Shown: piece by piece, positions 45,246-54,083 of the stretch
Numbering within the stretch: position 1 is the first letter of the stretch
Layout: each line of letters begins with the position of its first letter
DNA from: Bacillus sp. UNC438CL73TsuS30
GTDB taxonomy: Bacteria; Bacillota; Bacilli; Bacillales; Cytobacillaceae
DNA: 64,000 nucleotides
Direction of reading: 5' to 3'
Assembly: GCF_000482325.1 (NCBI RefSeq)
Contig: NZ_KI535299.1
Coordinates: forward strand, 49,326 to 113,325
Position numbers and translations under genes: made by a program
The notes under the pieces: generated by a model
The model's input: the letters and a program-made list of their open reading frames with translations, nothing else
Databases searched by the model: none
What the model was told of the DNA's origin: nothing

Positions 45246-45657
45246 TAATAATACCTCCGTCTTTTTAAAAGGGAATTTAAATGAACTTTCCCTAAGACGA
45301 GGCATGACCTTAATCGTAACGATTCATCCCTCAACTTAGGAATGAATAGCTGGTTGGTCGTTTTCAAAAATATCTAAATATAATCTCATTACTTAATCCC
45401 CCTTGTTTATATTTTCTTAATTTTAACACAATTCCATATTGGTTATAAAATAAAAAAAGAGCTATCTTAGTAGCTCTTAAAAAGTAATTAGAAATTCGAT
45501 TAAAGCTCCTCACCATTTGTTGCAATAACGTTTTTATACCCCAACAATAACTTTTTCTTCTTGCGTTATAGTGTTCCAGAGCCATCATCGTGCTTATCTA
45601 CATAATATAGCCATAACGTTTACTCATCTCACCAGTTGATGCGCTATATTACTCCTA
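45246..45657. other. Intergenic region between DMT transporter and dioxygenase genes
   Basis: Its main feature is the hairpin at 45457-45478. A 74-codon open frame on the minus strand runs through that hairpin, lacks a ribosome binding site and is not recognised, so I do not call it a gene. Nothing else is clear. Confidence 0.4.
45452..45478 (-). terminator. Terminator downstream of the dioxygenase operon
   Basis: AAGAGCTA and TAGCTCTT pair around six bases, with seven T following on the minus strand. It could end the mhq-like operon or act as an attenuator before the DMT gene. Confidence 0.75.
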
Positions 45658-46635
45658 TTATTCTTTGATAAATTCCTTTGTACTTCTTTCTGTATCAATT
45701 GGGCGAACTAATTTTTCTATTTCTGCACGTTTAGGCTCTAAGAATGGTGGTAAAGATAATTTTTCCCCAAGCGTTTCATATGGTTCGTCACCCATAAAAC
45801 CAGGACCATCTGTAGCGAACTCAAATAAAATTTGCGGTGCCACTCTTGCGTATAATGACTCAAAAAAGTGACGATTTACATAACCGGATGTATGGAATCC
45901 AAAACTATTCATACGTTCAATCCATTCTTCTAAAACAGAGCGATCTTCTACACGGAATGCCGCATGGTGAACCGTTCCAAACCCTTGCCGGGCTTCAGGA
46001 AGAATGGAATTATACTCTACAATTACGGAGGCACCATTCCCGCCTTCCCCCACTTCAAATAAATGGAATGACCCTTCTTTATCTGTCTCTTTAAATAATA
46101 GAACTTTTTCCATCATTTCTTTAAAGTAATCAAATTTCGCAATTCGAACAAATACAGGTCCTAAACCAGTAATTGCATATTCTAATGGAATTGGACCTTT
46201 CTGCCAAGGTGTGCCAGAATCCACCCCTTTATTGAATTCATCTGAAATCAATTGATAGTGTTGATCATCAAAATCAACGAAAGAGAGAGTTTTATTGCCA
46301 AATTGCTCTTTAATACCAGTATGCTTGACTTCCAGACGATCAAAACGTTTTACCCAATAATCTAATGCAGTATCACTTGGTACACGGAACGAGGTCTTTG
46401 AAATCTCATTAGTACCATGTACACCTTTCGGAATGCCGGGAAAATCAAAGAAAGTCATGTCTGTTCCTGCGCTGCCTTTATCATCTGCAAAGAATAAATG
46501 ATAAGTTTGAATATCATCTTGATTGACCGTTTTTTTAACTAAACGCATCCCTAAAACATTCGTGAAAAATTCATAGTTCTTTTCCGCACTGCTTGTAATC
46601 GCTGTTACATGGTGGATTCCTTTTAAATGGTTCAT
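45658..46635 (-). CDS. MhqO/MhqA-like ring-cleavage dioxygenase (VOC family)
   Basis: A 325-residue protein with two vicinal-oxygen-chelate modules. Metal ligands are likely the His in GIHHVTAI, the His in GTVHHAAF near residue 225 and the Glu in ILFEFATDG near 280. B. subtilis MhqA, MhqE and MhqO of this family are induced by methylhydroquinone and catechol through MhqR. Here the operon promoter carries MhqR-like palindromes, so quinone/catechol detoxification is well supported. It is a paralogue of the gene before it. Confidence 0.85.
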   Translation of the reverse strand: MNHLKGIHHVTAITSSAEKNYEFFTNVLGMRLVKKTVNQDDIQTYHLFFADDKGSAGTDMTFFDFPGIPKGVHGTNEISKTSFRVPSDTALDYWVKRFDRLEVKHTGIKEQFGNKTLSFVDFDDQHYQLISDEFNKGVDSGTPWQKGPIPLEYAITGLGPVFVRIAKFDYFKEMMEKVLLFKETDKEGSFHLFEVGEGGNGASVIVEYNSILPEARQGFGTVHHAAFRVEDRSVLEEWIERMNSFGFHTSGYVNRHFFESLYARVAPQILFEFATDGPGFMGDEPYETLGEKLSLPPFLEPKRAEIEKLVRPIDTERSTKEFIKE

Positions 46636-46661
46636 TATATTTTCCTCCTAGAAAGTCAGAT

Positions 46662-47630
46662 TTAATTTAAAATTAATGGACGTAATTTTTCTTCGATTTC
46701 TTTTCGTTTTGGTTCCAAAAATGGTGGAAGTGCCAGTGTTTCTCCCATTGTTTCCATTGGTTCATCTGTCGCAAATCCTGGTTTATCCGTCGATAATTCA
46801 AATAATATCCCATTGGGTTCCCTGAAATATAAGGCCTTAAAGTAATACCGCTCCACTTTTCCTGAATTAGGTAACCGGTACTCTTTTAAACGCTCTGCCC
46901 ATTGTTCATATTCTTCCTCATTCGGAACACGAAAGGCAACATGGTGAACACCTCCGCGACCTAAGCGAACTCTTGGCAAATCAATCCTTGTTTCAATATG
47001 AACTTCCGTACCACTGCCGCCTTCGCCAGTTGCATAAACCAATATATCAGGATAATCCCCCTCAAGTGATGGATAGGAACCGACAAATCGAAAACCCATT
47101 ACCTCTGTTAAAACACCGATTGTTGGTTCTGCAATGGAGACTGTGAGCGTTACTGGTCCTAAACCAATAATGGCATGTTCCAATGGAATGTCATCCCTTT
47201 GCCAAGGAACCCCTGCTCGCACACCTTTTTCATCGTTATCAGCTACAAGGATTAAACGAGTCCCCTCGAAATCTCTGAAAGCCAATGTATCACGATTTGC
47301 TCTTTTTTGAATATCATCATGTTCAACCTCGTATTGGTTAAAACGATCTTTCCAAAATAACAATGAATCCGAATTTTTTACCCTTAGTGATACAGTAGAA
47401 ATATCGGATGTTCCCCTGTATGTTTTTCCAAGATGTGGAATATCAAAGAACGTCACGTCAGTCCCTGGGGTTCCTTCCGCGTCAGCATAGAAAAGATGAT
47501 AGGATTCTGTATTATCTTGGTTAACTGTTTTCTTAACCAATCTCATTCCTAAAATTTTTGTATAAAATTCATAATTTTTTTCCGCTTTTCCTGTTAATAT
47601 TGATACATGATGTAGTCCTAAAAGTTCCAT
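46662..47630 (-). CDS. MhqO/MhqA-like ring-cleavage dioxygenase (VOC family), second paralogue
   Basis: A 322-residue VOC protein with the same plan as its neighbour: GLHHVSIL at the start, GGVHHVAFRV near residue 228 and ILFELSTDKPGF near 280. Both share the end LPPFLEPKR. The two are clearly related but far from identical, suggesting an old duplication with different ring substrates. It lies between DoxX and the other dioxygenase gene, 26 bases before the latter. Confidence 0.85.
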   Translation of the reverse strand: MELLGLHHVSILTGKAEKNYEFYTKILGMRLVKKTVNQDNTESYHLFYADAEGTPGTDVTFFDIPHLGKTYRGTSDISTVSLRVKNSDSLLFWKDRFNQYEVEHDDIQKRANRDTLAFRDFEGTRLILVADNDEKGVRAGVPWQRDDIPLEHAIIGLGPVTLTVSIAEPTIGVLTEVMGFRFVGSYPSLEGDYPDILVYATGEGGSGTEVHIETRIDLPRVRLGRGGVHHVAFRVPNEEEYEQWAERLKEYRLPNSGKVERYYFKALYFREPNGILFELSTDKPGFATDEPMETMGETLALPPFLEPKRKEIEEKLRPLILN

Positions 47631-47674
47631 CTCCTAATCACTCCTGTCAAAAGATTAATTACGCTAAAAGTGCT

Positions 47675-48073
47675 TTAGAATAAAAATGCATCTAAAGCAT
47701 ATTGGCCAGGACCCACTAAAGCTATACCGATTGCAACCGCAAGCAAAGTTAAGTTATACTCATAACCATTTGATGTTGCCCATATTCCATTTGCACCATG
47801 CACTTTCGCGATCGCCATTACCATGGTTCCCGCAATCATAATTCCTGCAAGTGGGGTTAAGAGTCCTAAAGCAAACAATATACCCCCAACAAGTTCTGCT
47901 AATCCTGCAAATAGAGCCATGGTTACCCCCGGCTTCATGCCAATGGATTCAAACCATCCACCGGTTCCTTTCAATCCATAGCCACCGAACCAACCAAACA
48001 ATTTCTGAGCACCGTGTCCGATGAACAATACACCAATTACCAGACGAATAATTAATAATCCAATATTTATCAT
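47675..48073 (-). CDS. DoxX-family membrane protein (MhqP-like)
   Basis: A 132-residue protein with four membrane helices and the DoxX signature LIIRLVIGVLFIGHGAQKLFG. In B. subtilis the DoxX proteins MhqP and CatD accompany catechol/quinone dioxygenases. It is the first gene of the three-gene operon. A perfect MhqR-like palindrome lies 22 bases before its ATG. Confidence 0.87.
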   Translation of the reverse strand: MINIGLLIIRLVIGVLFIGHGAQKLFGWFGGYGLKGTGGWFESIGMKPGVTMALFAGLAELVGGILFALGLLTPLAGIMIAGTMVMAIAKVHGANGIWATSNGYEYNLTLLAVAIGIALVGPGQYALDAFLF

Positions 48074-48094
48074 CTCTATTTCCTCCTTGTATTT

Positions 48095-48112
48095 TATCTC
48101 GAATTCGAGATA
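48095..48112. promoter_or_regulatory. MhqR-like operator, perfect 18-bp palindrome
   Basis: TATCTCGAATTCGAGATA matches the MhqR box as I remember it. It sits between the promoter and the DoxX ribosome binding site. Confidence 0.8.
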
Positions 48113-48221
48113 TTATTCTAAAAAAATTGCGTTTATTCAATCATGAATTGCTTTAGATGTTTGCATTAAGTGCATTTCCCTTTCGGTAATTTCATCCCCC
48201 TTAAAAAATCTTGAATTTAAT

Positions 48222-48268
48222 TATCTTGAATATGAGATAATAATAATACTTATAATTTCTTTTGTCAA
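48222..48268 (-). promoter_or_regulatory. Promoter of the mhq-like operon with overlapping MhqR-like operator
   Basis: On the minus strand, TTGACA (48263-48268) and TATTAT (48240-48245) are 17 bp apart. Immediately downstream, 48222-48239 (TATCTTGAATATGAGATA on the plus strand) matches 15 of 18 bases of the perfect palindrome at 48095. Repressor bound here would block the start of transcription. Confidence 0.8.
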
Positions 48269-48322
48269 TAACCTTTTATTTTAAGGCTCTTTCTTTTGAT
48301 TTCCGTGTAGGTATAAGGTTTC

Positions 48323-48420
48323 ATAGGCGGAGAAATTCCGGCTAATGTATAAATAACAAGCATTAGAAGCAGCTATAACCGTAGATATTCCGATTAACTA
48401 CTCTAAATAGGACAAAGTCT
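48323..48420 (+). repeat. Possible degenerate fragment of the 255-bp repeat
   Basis: ATAGGCGGAGAAATTCCGG followed by CTAATGTA resembles the GCGGAG...TTCCGTTAGATG block of copies A and C. The rest does not align by eye. Confidence 0.35.
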
Positions 48421-48428
48421 CAAGTGTA

Positions 48429-48440
48429 AGAGTTAACTCT
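48429..48440. promoter_or_regulatory. AdhR-like dyad AGAGTTAACTCT, third site
   Basis: A perfect 12-bp palindrome identical in core to the two sites between merR and adhA. It lies after the merR terminator and upstream of the mhq-like promoter, so it could serve a second target. Confidence 0.5.
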
Positions 48441-48479
48441 AAATCAAGGAGAAAGTTCAAGAAACATTTTTTGACAAAC

Positions 48480-48527
48480 AGAGCCACCAGTACTTCATAA
48501 AAACATGTATGAAATACTGGTGGCTCT
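48480..48527 (-). terminator. Terminator of merR
   Basis: AGAGCCACCAGTA and TACTGGTGGCTCT, extended by TTCATA/TATGAA with one mismatch, make a ~20-bp stem. GTTTGTC then T-rich sequence follows on the minus strand. Confidence 0.82.
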
Positions 48528-48533
48528 CCTCTG

Positions 48534-48953
48534 TTAATTAGGATTGGAAACCTCTATTTTATCATTTTTATGAATATCTTCTGTTCCGGCATCCAATGCA
48601 GTCCTGTAATATAAGCATTTATGCTCGATGACTTCCATGGTTTTTTTTAGTTCTTCCATTTGTGCTTCTACATTCGCTTTTCGCTCCAGAAACATTTCAT
48701 ATCTTCGTTGCAAGGTGGAATCCCCTTCAGAACACCAATCAATGAAATTTTTAATTTCCTTAATAGGCATCCCGGTGGATTTCAGACATTCAATTACTTT
48801 TAAAGCACCGATATCGGATTCCTTAAACAATCGTGTTCCGCTGGGTGTCCGTTCTACAAAAGGCATAAGTCCCTCCTTGTCGTAGTAACGCAAGGTATAA
48901 ACTGTAAGATTCAATTCTTTTGCCACTTCGCTGATCGAAAATGTCTTCATCAT
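48534..48953 (-). CDS. adhR: MerR-family regulator (AdhR-like)
   Basis: A 139-residue MerR protein. The N-terminal HTH reads ISEVAKELNLTVYTLRYYDKEGL, followed by a dimerisation helix with one Cys near residue 108 (HKCLYY) and a short tail. B. subtilis AdhR is an aldehyde-sensing MerR regulator of adhA, using a Cys. Here the divergent gene is an AdhA-like dehydrogenase whose promoter has the MerR-type 19-bp spacer with a central dyad, so AdhR is the best name. ATG 48953 or the next codon start. Confidence 0.85.
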   Translation of the reverse strand: MMKTFSISEVAKELNLTVYTLRYYDKEGLMPFVERTPSGTRLFKESDIGALKVIECLKSTGMPIKEIKNFIDWCSEGDSTLQRRYEMFLERKANVEAQMEELKKTMEVIEHKCLYYRTALDAGTEDIHKNDKIEVSNPN

Positions 48954-48978
48954 CTATCTCCCACTCTTTATGATATAG

Positions 48979-48996
48979 ATTTCGAGTTAACTCTAT
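48979..48996. promoter_or_regulatory. AdhR-like dyad near merR start
   Basis: Around 48984-48995 the plus strand reads GAGTTAACTCTATG. The core AGTTAACT is shared with the adhA promoter site, suggesting autoregulation. Confidence 0.5.
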
Positions 48997-49082
48997 GTTT
49001 CGATAGCATGCTATCATGCTGTATGCAAAATGTCAAAGCTTACCGAAATCATTTTGTGGAATTCTGCTTAAAATCTTATCGC

Positions 49083-49113
49083 TTGACCTAGAGTTAACTA
49101 TAGGGATTATTCT
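49083..49113 (+). promoter_or_regulatory. MerR-type promoter of adhA with 19-bp spacer
   Basis: TTGACC and TATTCT are 19 bp apart, the over-long spacing typical of MerR-activated promoters. The dyad TAGAGTTAACTATA lies within the spacer. It is about 100 bases before the adhA start. Confidence 0.85.
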
Positions 49114-49215
49114 AGTTTTTGCAAGAGAAAAAAAGAGAGAAATGAATCAAGGGGAAATTATACATTTATACCCGGAACAAGCGCATTCTCTTAAAAAATA
49201 TGGGAGGTTTTATTC

Positions 49216-50256
49216 ATGATAACTGCTAAAGCACGAGCTGTCGATGGTCCAGACAAACCGTTTCGAGTGGCTGAAATTAAAAGACGCGATCTTGATTCGC
49301 ATGATGTTCTGATTGAAATTAAATATGCCGGCATCTGCCATTCTGATATCCATACTGCTCATGGTGAATGGGGTCCCGTGAACTATCCACTCGTCCCTGG
49401 CCACGAGATTGCAGGAATTGTTACTGATGTAGGAACAGAAGTCTCGAAGTACAAGGTAGGTGACCGCGTTGGGGTCGGATGTATGGTTGACTCCTGTGGC
49501 GATTGTGAGAACTGCCGTAAAGGAGAAGAACAATACTGTCTCAAAGGAAATGTCCCTACATACGCTGGTGTTGACAAATACGGAGAGCCTACTCAAGGTG
49601 GCTATTCTACTCACATTGTCGTAACAGAGGACTTCGTAGTCGGAATTCCTGATAGCATTGAACTTGATGCCGCGGCACCATTACTTTGTGCTGGGATTAC
49701 GACCTTTTCGCCATTACACCGTTGGGGAGCTGGCCCAGGTAAGAAAGTAGCGGTTGTTGGTATGGGCGGACTTGGTCATATGGCTGTCCAAATTGCACAT
49801 GCCATGGGTGCAGAGGTTACCGTTCTGTCACAAACATTGAAGAAAAAGGATGATGGACTGGCATTGGGCGCAGACCATTACTATGCGACAAGTGACCCGG
49901 AAACATTCGAGAAACTTGCCGGATCCTTTGACTTAATGATTAACACGGTCAGTGCGAAGATTGATTTGGATGCCTATTTAGGCCTGCTCAATCTTGATGG
50001 CACTCTGGTAAACGTTGGTGCTCCTGCAGAACCGTTGTCATTAAACGTATTTAATTTAATTGGTCATCGCCGCTCATTTGCAGGTTCAATGATTGGAGGC
50101 ATCCGGGAGACTCAAGAGATGTTAGACTTCTGTGCAGAACATAACATTGCTCCTAAGATCGAAGTCATCTCAGCCGACCAAATTGACGAAGCCTACGAAC
50201 GTGTCTTAGCTTCAGATGTCAAGTATCGATTCGTGATTGACATTAGTACAATGTGA
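49216..50256 (+). CDS. adhA: Zinc-dependent alcohol dehydrogenase (AdhA-like)
   Basis: A 346-residue medium-chain dehydrogenase of the YahK/AdhA type. The catalytic zinc site is GICHSDIHTAHGEWG with HE in PGHEIAG, structural zinc cysteines lie in DSCGDCENCRKGEEQYC, and the NADP fold shows VVGMGGLGHMAVQIA near residue 180. It reduces aldehydes. GGGAGG precedes the ATG. It is divergent from the AdhR-like gene and ends at a CCAGAGGAACC-type terminator. Confidence 0.92.
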   Translation: MITAKARAVDGPDKPFRVAEIKRRDLDSHDVLIEIKYAGICHSDIHTAHGEWGPVNYPLVPGHEIAGIVTDVGTEVSKYKVGDRVGVGCMVDSCGDCENCRKGEEQYCLKGNVPTYAGVDKYGEPTQGGYSTHIVVTEDFVVGIPDSIELDAAAPLLCAGITTFSPLHRWGAGPGKKVAVVGMGGLGHMAVQIAHAMGAEVTVLSQTLKKKDDGLALGADHYYATSDPETFEKLAGSFDLMINTVSAKIDLDAYLGLLNLDGTLVNVGAPAEPLSLNVFNLIGHRRSFAGSMIGGIRETQEMLDFCAEHNIAPKIEVISADQIDEAYERVLASDVKYRFVIDISTM

Positions 50257-50311
50257 GTTGCGTAATTGATAAATTCTATTGTTAGTCGAGAGTATCCGTA
50301 TTTTTTTAAAC

Positions 50312-50346
50312 AAAATGACCAGAGGAACCATCCCTCTGGTCATTTT
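50312..50346 (+). terminator. Terminator of adhA (CCAGAGGAACC type)
   Basis: AAAATGACCAGAGG and CCTCTGGTCATTTT form a 14-bp stem around AACCATC. The same core recurs at 25459 and 54053. Confidence 0.85.
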
Positions 50347-50626
50347 AATTTTAACCCTAGTGTATTGTATTTTTACCAATCTTGTTAGAGCAAAAAGACG
50401 CTTCTTTAGGAAAAATTAAAGGGTTCCGTTAAGAGGTGCATTCTTATTTAAAGGCACAAGAATTGACGTACGTCTTTTTCTATATTTATCAAGGTTTATA
50501 CGAAATTTCATTTTCTTTGACATAGCAATTGGCATCATTATTATGATGGACAATAAGTATTATACAATTAAAAAATAAGGTCAAAACTTCTGTCATTTGC
50601 AGCACCGTTTATAGGTTGATGGATTA

Positions 50627-50890
50627 GGTTAAGCACCCGATCAGATAAATAGACGAAAAAATTTCGCTTAATTAGAAATTTTCATACAAAAAGCTTTAAA
50701 TAGACGAATATTTTTCGCCTATTGACTCGAAAAACATGGAAATGGGGGATTTTGCTTTGCATAATCGGAAAATCTTCCCTTATTTACCCCGAAATGAGCT
50801 CCATTTTACATTTAACCGAAAAATCTTCCCTTATTTTTCTTTTGCTGGTTACTAGATTAGGACGAGACATCCTTTTTAAAAAGGAGTGAG
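50627..50890 (-). repeat. ~255-bp dispersed repeat, copy B (inverted)
   Basis: It starts GGTTAAGCACCCGATCAG and ends with ATCCTTTTTAAAAAGGAG, the reverse complement of copy A in the same block order. The rest of the 50257-51075 gap holds the adhA terminator and short AT-rich sequence; I see no gene. Confidence 0.85.
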
Positions 50891-51075
50891 TTTTACTCAA
50901 AAATCCAAAAGAACCTTAACCGGATGCATTACGGTAAGATTTTTTTGCATTCCTAATAAAGGCAAGTTTTACTTTTTATATACCAATAACGATGCCAATA
51001 CGACTGTCATTTCGGCACGTATTTTAAGAAAATCACCTCAAAACGGAACCCTTATAGGAAAAATCCTAGGTTCGC

Positions 51076-51990
51076 TCAACAAGTAATCTCCGCACATGAC
51101 CAGTCTTTTGCATGTTTCAAGGTAATATCGATGAACATGGATAATGCCGGGGAAATCCACTTGTTCTTGTGATAAACGACCTGGGAGAAAATCTGTTTAA
51201 AGTCACCAACGCAGGGAATAATTTTTAACCTTCCTGCCTTGATTTCATCCTTTACTGTCATCAAAGGTAAGTAAGCAATACCAAGCCCACTCATTACACA
51301 ACGTTTCATCGCTTCTATACTCCAAAGCTCCATCGTGTGGGAAGGTACAATTCCCCGTTCTCCAAGGTATTCTTCAAACATTGTTCGATAACTGCATTCT
51401 TTCTCGTTCACAATTAAACACTCGCTAATCTTTTGATTATCGTAGCTTTTATCTAACATATTCAGCGAACAACAATCAGGGCTTCCAACAAGGACAATCG
51501 ATTCGTCCAACAACGAATGGACGACTAAATCTGAATCCTGCAATTGTGGCAGCATGACAAAGGCAATATCTGCACTACCATTAAGGATGAATCTCTTGTT
51601 ATCTCCGCAGCTTGCGTTACTTAAACTGATGCTAACATGAGGAAATTTCTTTCTATATTCTCTTAATATAGGTTCTAGGCGGTATACCGTTAGAGATTCC
51701 GGAGCTGCAATCTTTAGCTCCCCTCTTATGTCCTCTTCATCACTGGTAATGCTTTCGATTTTTCCATAGGTATCTAAAATCTCTTGAGTATAGGGCAACA
51801 ACCTCTTGCCAATTTCCGTCAACCTTACCTTTCGACCCATCCGATCAAACAGTGGTCCGCCTAAATGTTCCTCAAGTGCCTGGATATGAGAAGTCACCGT
51901 GGATTGAGTGTATCCTAAATGTTCTGCTGCTTGTGTGAAGCTACCCAATTCAATGACTTTTTTAAAGGTAACAAAATGGCGTATTTCCAT
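51076..51990 (-). CDS. LysR-family regulator next to MFS gene
   Basis: A 304-residue LysR protein with an HTH (FVTFKKVIELGSFTQAAEHLGYTQSTVT split by a turn) and a CysB-type effector domain. I take ATG 51990; in-frame starts up to 52008 exist. It is divergent from the MFS transporter at 52138 and is its likely regulator. Confidence 0.85.
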   Translation of the reverse strand: MEIRHFVTFKKVIELGSFTQAAEHLGYTQSTVTSHIQALEEHLGGPLFDRMGRKVRLTEIGKRLLPYTQEILDTYGKIESITSDEEDIRGELKIAAPESLTVYRLEPILREYRKKFPHVSISLSNASCGDNKRFILNGSADIAFVMLPQLQDSDLVVHSLLDESIVLVGSPDCCSLNMLDKSYDNQKISECLIVNEKECSYRTMFEEYLGERGIVPSHTMELWSIEAMKRCVMSGLGIAYLPLMTVKDEIKAGRLKIIPCVGDFKQIFSQVVYHKNKWISPALSMFIDITLKHAKDWSCAEITC

Positions 51991-52137
51991 CATTTCACCC
52001 ACTTTCACATTGTTCTTTCTTGTATAGTATCAAAAAAATCAATAGATAACTTCATAAACTTCAATTTTACTAATATATAGTTACAAGTTAAGATTAAGAA
52101 AAATCAAGAAAATGAAGACAACAGAGGTGATTCAGTT

Positions 52138-53412
52138 TTGAAACGTATACATTATAGCTGGTTTATTCTTGCCATAACCTTTTTCTCCATTATTGCTGCC
52201 GGAATTGTCATGTCATCATCGGGAGTTTTCATTGACCCTTTTGAAAAGGAATTTGGCTGGGATCGATCTGTTATTGCACTCGCTTTTGCCATTAGTATGT
52301 TTTTATATGGTATATCTGGCCCGTTTATGGCAGCATTACTTAATGTGATTGGCTTAAAGAAAATGATGATTGCATCTATGGCAACTTTGCTGACAGGTAT
52401 CCTACTAACCTTCATTATGAATCAATCATGGCAGATGATTATCATTTGGGGCATTATGATTGGGCTGGGATCAAGTCTTTTTTTAACCGTATTAAGTCCG
52501 TATGTAGCGAATCATTGGTTTGAGAAAAGAAGAGGTCTTGCAGTAGGAATATTAACCGCAAGTTCAGCGACAGGTCAGTTAATACTACTTCCTGTTTTAG
52601 CGACGATTATCGATCATTATTCGTGGCGCCCGGCGATTGGTTTAATGATGATCCTTAGTATCATTATGCTATTAATCATCCTTTTATTTATGAAAAACAA
52701 ACCGAAAGATGTTGGTATTCTTCCATATGGTCTTGAAGAAGAAATACAAGAGAGTAATGAAGGACCAAAAGAAAACCCAATTGTTATTGCCTTCAAAGGT
52801 TTATTAGAAGCTGTGAAGGTGAAGGAGTTTTGGTTATTATCTGGTAGTTTCTTTATTTGCGGACTTTCAACGAGCGGTTTAATTGGTACACATTTTGTTT
52901 CTTACTGTATAAGTTTTGGAATACCTTTAGTTACAGCAGCTTCGTTTCTATCGTTTATGGGAATCTTTAATCTAGTAGGAACAACTCTATCCGGTTGGCT
53001 TTCAGATCGTTTCGATAATCGCTGGCTATTATTTTGGTACTACGGTTTTAGAGGGGCTTCTCTTCTATTACTTCCTTATGCTTTAAATCAAGGTTCCACT
53101 ACAATGCTGGTTATCTTTACTGTTTTTTATGGATTAGATTGGATTGCAACTGTTCCACCAACAATTAGCATCTCAAGACAAATTTTCGGCACTACTAAAA
53201 GTGGAATCGTATATGGTTGGATTTATGCTTCCCATCAGGTAGGTGCTGCAACAGCTGCTTATGGTGGAGGTCTAATTTATAAATTTTTCAACACATACAC
53301 GTGGGCATTCTTTTTGGCAGGATTGTTCTGTTTATTAGCAAGCTTATTTGTCATTATTATAAAAAAACAACATTCAAGTCAATTACCTAAAGAAGAAATA
53401 ATGACTTTATAG
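52138..53412 (+). CDS. MFS transporter (monocarboxylate/OFA-like)
   Basis: A 424-residue major facilitator with 12 predicted helices. It begins KRIHYSWFILAITFF after a TTG initiator preceded by AGAGGTGATT. The FGWDRSVIALAF loop and the GLAVGILTASSATGQ stretch are typical of the monocarboxylate/oxalate-formate group. Substrate is probably a small organic acid; this is inferred. It is divergent from a LysR gene. Confidence 0.84.
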   Translation: MKRIHYSWFILAITFFSIIAAGIVMSSSGVFIDPFEKEFGWDRSVIALAFAISMFLYGISGPFMAALLNVIGLKKMMIASMATLLTGILLTFIMNQSWQMIIIWGIMIGLGSSLFLTVLSPYVANHWFEKRRGLAVGILTASSATGQLILLPVLATIIDHYSWRPAIGLMMILSIIMLLIILLFMKNKPKDVGILPYGLEEEIQESNEGPKENPIVIAFKGLLEAVKVKEFWLLSGSFFICGLSTSGLIGTHFVSYCISFGIPLVTAASFLSFMGIFNLVGTTLSGWLSDRFDNRWLLFWYYGFRGASLLLLPYALNQGSTTMLVIFTVFYGLDWIATVPPTISISRQIFGTTKSGIVYGWIYASHQVGAATAAYGGGLIYKFFNTYTWAFFLAGLFCLLASLFVIIIKKQHSSQLPKEEIMTL

Positions 53413-53499
53413 AAATGCTTCGAAAGCCCACCACCAAATGAATCTGCATAATAATATGCTATAATTTGAAGGGTGAAAAAAAGATAGAGGTGACCTTCC

Positions 53500-53970
53500 T
53501 TGGCAATACATGTTGTATTATATCAACCAGAAATTCCGGCTAATACTGGAAATATTGCACGTACTTGTGCGGCAACGGATACTGCCTTGCATTTAATCCG
53601 ACCACTTGGCTTTTCAACAGATGAAAAGATGATAAAACAAGCTGGTTTAGATTTCTGGCAGTCTGTAAACATAACGTATTATGACTCATTGGATGACTTT
53701 TTTTCAAGAAATCAAGGTGAGTTTTACTATATTGAGACGTTTGGTGAAAAACCACATTCATCCTTTGATTTCAGTGATGGATCAAAGGAGCATTATTTTA
53801 TGTTTGGAAAAGAAACAACAGGATTACCTAAAGATTTACTAGAAAAAAATAAAGATCACTTTTTAAGAATACCAATGAATGAACACGTTCGTTCACTGAA
53901 CCTCTCGAATACAGCTGCTATATTGGTGTATGAGGCCTTGCGTCAACAAGGATATCCCAATTTAATTTAA
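53500..53970 (+). CDS. trmL: tRNA (cytidine(34)-2'-O)-methyltransferase TrmL
   Basis: A 156-residue SPOUT methyltransferase that methylates the ribose of the wobble base C34/cmnm5U34 in leucine tRNAs. It shows YQPEIPANTGNIARTCAAT at the start, FGKETTGLP near residue 103 and IPMNEHVRSLNLSNTAAI near 127, forming the trefoil knot. It starts with TTG 53500 after AGAGGTGACC. It is a single-gene unit. Confidence 0.95.
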   Translation: MAIHVVLYQPEIPANTGNIARTCAATDTALHLIRPLGFSTDEKMIKQAGLDFWQSVNITYYDSLDDFFSRNQGEFYYIETFGEKPHSSFDFSDGSKEHYFMFGKETTGLPKDLLEKNKDHFLRIPMNEHVRSLNLSNTAAILVYEALRQQGYPNLI

Positions 53971-53999
53971 AAAATCTTCCGTCTTGGAAGATTTTTTTT
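53970..53999 (+). terminator. Terminator of trmL
   Basis: AAAATCTTCC and GGAAGATTTT pair around five bases and continue into a T-run. Confidence 0.88.
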
Positions 54000-54052
54000 G
54001 ATTTTCAAAACAGAAAAATCGTGCTTAATAAAGTGCACCGTCTGTAAACACA

Positions 54053-54080
54053 CAAAAAACCAGAGGAACCCCCCCTGGTC
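54053..54080 (-). terminator. Terminator of the beta-helix protein gene
   Basis: ACCAGAGG and CCTGGT pair around AACCCCCC, with six T following on the minus strand. It overlaps the stop region and is the third CCAGAGGAACC-type hairpin. Confidence 0.75.
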
Positions 54081-54083
54081 ACT

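Noticed and set aside
45364..45588. 74-codon minus-strand frame between the DMT and dioxygenase genes
   Set aside because: It runs through a terminator hairpin, has no ribosome binding site and matches nothing I recognise.
50886..51086. 66-codon plus-strand frame after repeat copy B
   Set aside because: It starts inside the repeat end and overlaps the convergent lysR gene; composition is not protein-like.
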